From: Bog-756 sp963833585
GTDB lineage: Bacteria; Actinomycetota; Acidimicrobiia; Acidimicrobiales; RAAP-2
Length of the DNA: 64,000 nt
NCBI GenBank assembly: GCA_963833585.1
Contig: CAWHYF010000005.1
Span: 1,116,001 to 1,180,000 of the forward strand
Reading direction: 5' to 3'
Position numbers and translations under genes: made by a program. Numbering within the stretch: position 1 is the stretch's first letter; every line of letters starts with the position of its first letter. Shown one piece after another: positions 60,441-64,000 of this stretch. The notes under the pieces were generated by a model that saw only the letters and a program-made list of their open reading frames with translations, was not told the DNA's origin and did no database searches.

Positions 60441-61277
60441 ATGACGAGTATCGATCTGGGCGGGGTCCGACTGACCCGGGTGGGATATTTCGACGTACCC
60501 CTCGACCCCGGTGTGATCGGATTCACGAGCCGCCAGGTCGCCGCCGTACCGTGGGCCAGCCCGACCTGGGCCACGCCCGCCGGCCAGGTCCTGATTGGTC
60601 AGGCGGTCTGGGTGATCGAGGCCGGAGATCGGACACTCGTCGTTGACCCGTGTGGGGCGGCGGACGCCTTCCTGCGCACCGGTCCCGCCGCCGTACTGCA
60701 CCAGGAGGAGGTCGTCACGGCGCTGGCCGACGCCGGCTTCGCCGTCGACCGTGTGGATTCAGTGGTTCTGAGCCACCTCGACGGCATCGGGATGACCGCC
60801 GTCGTCGGCGGCGACGACCGGTGGTCTCCGTTCTTCCCCAACGCGAAGGTGTTGCTCAGCACCGACGAGCTAGCCCACATCGGGTCGAATCCCGGCCTGG
60901 GGGGCGCCCCGGTCCTTGCCGAATTGACACGTCAGGGGGTGGTCGAAGGACTGTCCGCTCCCCGGTCGGTCGCACCCGGGGTCGCGGCCGAGCAGGTCGG
61001 TGGTCATTCGCCTGGACACCTGGTCCTGCGGATCGGGGATGATGCCGTGTTCATCGGCCATCTCGCGGTCAGCCCCCTCCAGGCGACCGCCGGGGTCCAA
61101 CCGTCCCTGCATCACGACGCCGTCAGAGCGATGGATGCCCTGGAACTCGAGCTCCGGTGGGCCCGCGATCGGGACGCACTGGTCATCGGACCTCTGTGGC
61201 CCGCCCCTGGTGCCGCTCGGGTGACCGGGCCCCCCTGGATCCTGGAGCCGGTGGAACCCACCGCCTCCGGTGCGTGA
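60441..61277 (+). CDS. Metallo-beta-lactamase-fold protein with degenerate metal site
   Basis: 278 residues. Fold blocks are seen: WVIEAGDRTLVVDPCGAADA, VDSVVLSHLDGIGMTAVVGG and GGHSPGHLVLRIGDDAVFIG. The usual HxHxDH is reduced to HLDGIG, and the later metal Asp of GDxxx is His (GHLAVSP). It may bind one metal, or act as a non-catalytic relative. ATG 60441 lacks a strong ribosome site. Confidence 0.8.
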   Translation: MTSIDLGGVRLTRVGYFDVPLDPGVIGFTSRQVAAVPWASPTWATPAGQVLIGQAVWVIEAGDRTLVVDPCGAADAFLRTGPAAVLHQEEVVTALADAGFAVDRVDSVVLSHLDGIGMTAVVGGDDRWSPFFPNAKVLLSTDELAHIGSNPGLGGAPVLAELTRQGVVEGLSAPRSVAPGVAAEQVGGHSPGHLVLRIGDDAVFIGHLAVSPLQATAGVQPSLHHDAVRAMDALELELRWARDRDALVIGPLWPAPGAARVTGPPWILEPVEPTASGA

Positions 61278-61705
61278 TCCGCCACCCTCCGCCTACGGAT
61301 GACGAGACCCGGTCCGGTGGCTGTCGGATGCCGCCGTGGGCCTTCGGGTCGGGACCACCCGGGGCCCCGTGGTGACCCCGCGTCCGGGCCGACGTTCCCT
61401 GGCCGTTCCGGACACGGGGGTTGGGATCCGAGCCGAGCGGGGCGGATGACCGTTCGACCCACCCGGCCCAGCCAGGGTCCGGGAGGAGTGGCGGATGGTC
61501 GCCCTCACGCCCGTTCAGACACCCCGAGTGGCGGGAATATCACAACCGGTGCGGCTTGAGGGCACAACACCTCTCCGGGCGTTGACAGGCCCTCCCATCT
61601 TGATTGAGATGACAGATCGCAGGGACTCACGCGGGCAACACCGCTGCCGCCGACTGATGCGCCACATCAGGCACAGGAAAACCGAGCGGCAACAGACGGG
61701 GGGTA
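61278..61705. other. Intergenic region with a promoter for the HTH-like gene
   Basis: 428 bp without a supportable gene. The first 250 bp are GC-rich with short repeats; the last part holds a clear promoter candidate (see 61582). Confidence 0.5.
61582..61610 (+). promoter_or_regulatory. Sigma-70-type promoter candidate
   Basis: TTGACA at 61582-61587 and TGAGAT at 61605-61610 with a 17-bp spacer, about 95 bp before ATG 61706. The perfect -35 in GC-rich DNA is notable. Confidence 0.55.
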
Positions 61706-62140
61706 ATGATGAAGCGTCGGAAGAGGATCATCTGGTGGGAGCCGGGAGTGGCCGGTCGACCGACGGCCCGACCCGGCCAGGTCCCGGAGTACGACGAGTG
61801 GGCCCGACACCACGTGGACGGGTTCGAACCACCATCGGCCTACGTGCCGCCACCCGAACCGAGGGTAGCCGGGGCCATCCCCGAGCGACTCCTGACCCTC
61901 GGCGAGGCCCTGACCCAGTCCCTCGCCGAGCAGGGCCACTCGGTCCCCTTGGCGGCGGCGGCCGTCGGCACCACCTCGGACCAGTTCATCGATTGGGCAC
62001 TCGACCGGACCGATCCCGGCGCATCGTACGACCGGGCGGTGATGGCCTATCTGGGAGTCGACTACTACACGCTCCGGGGGCTGACCTTGCGCTCACAGAT
62101 GAGAAGGGTCCAGCTCCGCATCCACCGGCTGCCTGCCTGA
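61706..62140 (+). CDS. Hypothetical protein with possible HTH domain
   Basis: 144 residues. The N-terminal half is Pro/Arg-rich (KRRKRIIWWEPG, PPSAYVPPPEPR). The C-terminal half, LLTLGEALTQSLAEQGHSVP then LAAAAVGTTSDQFIDWAL, has the spacing of an Xre-like helix-turn-helix, ending VMAYLGVDYYTLRGLTLRSQ. DNA binding is a guess. Start at ATG 61706 or 61709. Confidence 0.6.
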   Translation: MMKRRKRIIWWEPGVAGRPTARPGQVPEYDEWARHHVDGFEPPSAYVPPPEPRVAGAIPERLLTLGEALTQSLAEQGHSVPLAAAAVGTTSDQFIDWALDRTDPGASYDRAVMAYLGVDYYTLRGLTLRSQMRRVQLRIHRLPA

Positions 62141-62189
62141 CAGCTGCGACCGCCGGGCGCCCATGCCCCGGCCGGGGCTCGGCCGGGGC

Positions 62190-62453
62190 TCACCGCTGGT
62201 GGCGACGACCGGCCCAATCCCGGAGCAGGAGCATCCCGGACGTGACGATCCCCACCAGCGGGAGCCATACGATGTCATACCGCCCAGCGACGAGAGCGCC
62301 GGCGGCCGCCGCCACCCACGCCAACAGTAGAAGCCTGAACCATGTTCGTCGTCGCGGGGCGAGCACCACCGGGCCGAGGTAGCGCTGCCACCCCGTGCCT
62401 TCGGTGGGCCGGGAAGGAGCGGGCTGGTCGCGACCGGCTCGGTCCGGGCTCAT
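62190..62453 (-). CDS. Small two-span membrane protein
   Basis: 87 residues with two hydrophobic segments: WFRLLLLAWVAAAAGALVAG and IVWLPLVGIVTSGMLLLRDW, and a basic C-terminus. The ATG overlaps the stop of the damaged hydrolase gene (ATGA), so they were one operon. Unknown function. Confidence 0.6.
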   Translation of the reverse strand: MSPDRAGRDQPAPSRPTEGTGWQRYLGPVVLAPRRRTWFRLLLLAWVAAAAGALVAGRYDIVWLPLVGIVTSGMLLLRDWAGRRHQR

Positions 62454-62868
62454 GGAACGCGGTCGATGAAATCCCGACGGAGTCTGGCCGCGGCCTCGGG
62501 TCCCTGCCGCGGCCACCAGTGGCCGAGCCCGTCCAGCATTTCGTGCCGGGCGCCCGGCATCCGGCCTATGGCACGGGAATACCCCACGCCGCCGAAAGGG
62601 TCGTCGGTGGGACAGAACAGCTGACCCGGAGCCGTCGTCGGCGACCAGGCTCGCCATGGCCGATGAGATCGATTGGACCATCGCTGCGTTCGAGCTCGCC
62701 CACCAACCAATCCACCTGCTCGTCCTGGGTGGCGGCGAAACCCGGCGGCCGCGGAACACCGAATCCTGGCCGGGAGAGCGGCACCGAACCCCCTCCCAAG
62801 AGGCGGTCGGACCTGGGCCGTTTCGGGTACGCCACGCACCAAAGCGAACATCTTGCCAGGCTAGCCAC
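62450..62868 (-). pseudogene. Alpha/beta hydrolase with internal deletion and frameshift
   Basis: The N-terminal half reads VPLSRPGFGVPRPPGFAATQ, VDWLVGELERSDGPIDLIGH, ending where the nucleophile elbow GHDWGG should be. The other frame gives only the C-terminal end, APGQLFCPTDDPFGGVGYSR and MLDGLGHWWPRQGPEAAARL with the catalytic His. Some 100-150 residues between are missing. A remnant of one gene, not two genes. Confidence 0.75.
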
Positions 62869-63001
62869 GAGGGTCCGGTGCCACTGCCGTCGACACCCCT
62901 GTCCCGTAGATAGCTACCCTCGGTTGCAACTTTCTCCTAGACGGCGGCGATCCACCGACCTAGCTTCTTGGAGGGGGCTTGACCGAAGGGAAGCGGATCA
63001 C

Positions 63002-63376
63002 GTGACCCGATTCGAGGAGATCGAGCAGTGGGAGGCCGAGGTTTCCGCGATATCCCAGCGGATGCTGTCCACGTTGACCGGCGCCGAGAAGGCCGCCGGC
63101 AACGGGTCGTCGGCGCTCCTGGCGGCAAGCGATCAGCTGGGCTCGGCCGCTCGCGACGTCCAGCTGTGGCTGGCCGACAACCAGTGCCCACGGGCCGAGA
63201 TCGACGACCGCCTGCGTCGGACACTGCGCTCCACCCGGGTGCTGGCCCGTCTGTTCGAACTCGAAGCTGACAACCCCGGGGGGCCCAACCTGAGGGTCAT
63301 CAACCAGGAGATCGACGGACTCATCGGGATGATCGGCAATACCTTCGCCGCCCTCAGCAACCATCGCAGGTACTGA
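63002..63376 (+). CDS. Hypothetical helical protein
   Basis: 124 residues, predicted mostly helical (RFEEIEQWEAEVSAISQRML, RRTLRSTRVLARLFELEADN), with no signal peptide or membrane span. GTG 63002 follows GAAGGGAAGCGG. I do not recognise the family. Confidence 0.6.
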   Translation: MTRFEEIEQWEAEVSAISQRMLSTLTGAEKAAGNGSSALLAASDQLGSAARDVQLWLADNQCPRAEIDDRLRRTLRSTRVLARLFELEADNPGGPNLRVINQEIDGLIGMIGNTFAALSNHRRY

Positions 63377-63433
63377 CCGGACCACCCCCGCCATGCTCGC
63401 CGGCACCCTCGGTCGGCGCGACCGACCCGGCGC

Positions 63434-64000
63434 TCACCCGGCCCAGGCCGCGGCGTCCGAGCCCAGGGGTCGTGCCGGTCGAGTCCAGCGGAGCGGTGCT
63501 CCGTCAACCACCAGGGGTGGAGGGATCCGCCGAGCCCGTCCCCACGTCGTCCGTTCGATGGGTCCGCCCGCCCACGCCGTCTCGAGCGGGTCGTTGCCCG
63601 CCGGGCCGGGGTCCCGGCCCGCCTCGACGAGCAGTGAAGCCACTCTGGCCAACGACGTTCGCCAACGGCTCCCGGTGCCGTCGGTGAGGCGGCGGGCCAG
63701 GCCGGTGATGGCGGCGCCCGCCAGCAGATAACCGGTGGCATGGTCCAGGGCCTGTACCGGCAGGGGCACCGGGCGGTCGACCCCGGCCGCCCGGCGACCG
63801 GTCTCGGCGATCCCCGTGCTCATCTGCACGAGGCTGTCGAACCCCCTCCGGGTGGACCACGGCCCGCTCCACCCGTAGGCATCCAAGCTCACGTCGACCA
63901 GTCCTGGACGACATTCGGACCGTGCGTCCGCCCCGAGGCCCAGTCGCTCCAGGGCATCCGAGCGGTACCCGTGGACCATGATGTCCGCCGAGCCCAGAAG
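63434..64000 (-). CDS. CaiB/BaiF family III CoA-transferase, N-terminus cut by window edge
   Basis: 189 residues visible, open past base 64000 (LLGSADIMVHGYRSDALERL). The frame matches the middle and C-terminal part of family III CoA-transferases: LVDVSLDAYGWSGPWSTRRG, GFDSLVQMSTGIAE, PVQALDHATGYLLAGAAITG. The C-terminus is short. Not related in position to the CoA-transferase at 9573. Confidence 0.82.
   Translation of the reverse strand, partial: LLGSADIMVHGYRSDALERLGLGADARSECRPGLVDVSLDAYGWSGPWSTRRGFDSLVQMSTGIAETGRRAAGVDRPVPLPVQALDHATGYLLAGAAITGLARRLTDGTGSRWRTSLARVASLLVEAGRDPGPAGNDPLETAWAGGPIERTTWGRARRIPPPLVVDGAPLRWTRPARPLGSDAAAWAG

Overview
The window reads as a chromosome segment of a high-GC actinobacterium. 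The steroid ring-degradation genes, the MoxR/DUF58/transglutaminase operon, the family 1 encapsulin and the frequent 4-base gene overlaps with GTG/TTG starts all fit, and Acidimicrobiia is my best guess from gene content only. Two parts differ in character: a very GC-rich, tightly packed backbone (about 1-30.4 kb and 56.5-64 kb) and a lower-GC accessory island (about 30.4-56.5 kb) of single, unrelated, often decayed genes, transposon fragments and dispersed palindromic repeats.

Backbone, left part. A minus-strand run (6133 to 1) resembles the HIP (steroid C/D ring) catabolic genes ipdE1(fadE30)-ipdF-fadD3 of mycobacteria in order and sequence, followed by a zinc alcohol dehydrogenase and a second acyl-CoA ligase. 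Then come msrB and ssb. At 7908-9427 a nitrobindin-like heme beta-barrel protein whose C-terminus carries the classic encapsulin cargo-loading motif (SLGIGSL) is translationally coupled to a family 1 encapsulin shell gene. I regard this as the most interesting item in the window. About 2 kb further on are a family III CoA-transferase/crotonase pair and a DUF3501-rubrerythrin-Fur group with a double palindromic operator, then glpD/alkyl-DHAP-synthase-like/glpK, a MoxR-DUF58-transglutaminase operon (the last gene apparently frameshifted twice), a ferredoxin-reductase-like flavoprotein, a metallo-beta-lactamase-fold hydrolase, an acyl-CoA ligase, xseA/xseB, a GT87-like membrane glycosyltransferase and the RNase P RNA gene rnpB.

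Island. Directly after rnpB lies a broken tyrosine integrase. The next 25 kb hold methyltransferases, VOC, GNAT, NUDIX and GYD proteins, three small PH-like proteins, a truncated globin, secreted beta-helix, pentapeptide and lipoprotein genes, an orphan FtsX-like permease, a TetR/amidase pair, an intact IS30 element, and a serine hydroxymethyltransferase with a ZTP riboswitch. Remnants of IS110, IS3, IS256 and another integrase are mixed in. Several genes carry frameshifts or in-frame stops. Imperfect palindromic repeats of 25-110 bp with shared cores sit between the genes, which suggests repeated cassette-like insertion or a MITE/REP-like family.

Backbone, right part. From 56.5 kb the high-GC style returns: an unusual nitronate monooxygenase-cyclodeaminase fusion coupled to a DUF3565/DUF1971 protein, a HAD phosphatase with a P-loop kinase, a metallo-beta-lactamase-like protein with a degenerate metal motif, small hypotheticals, an internally deleted alpha/beta hydrolase, and a second family III CoA-transferase cut by the window edge.
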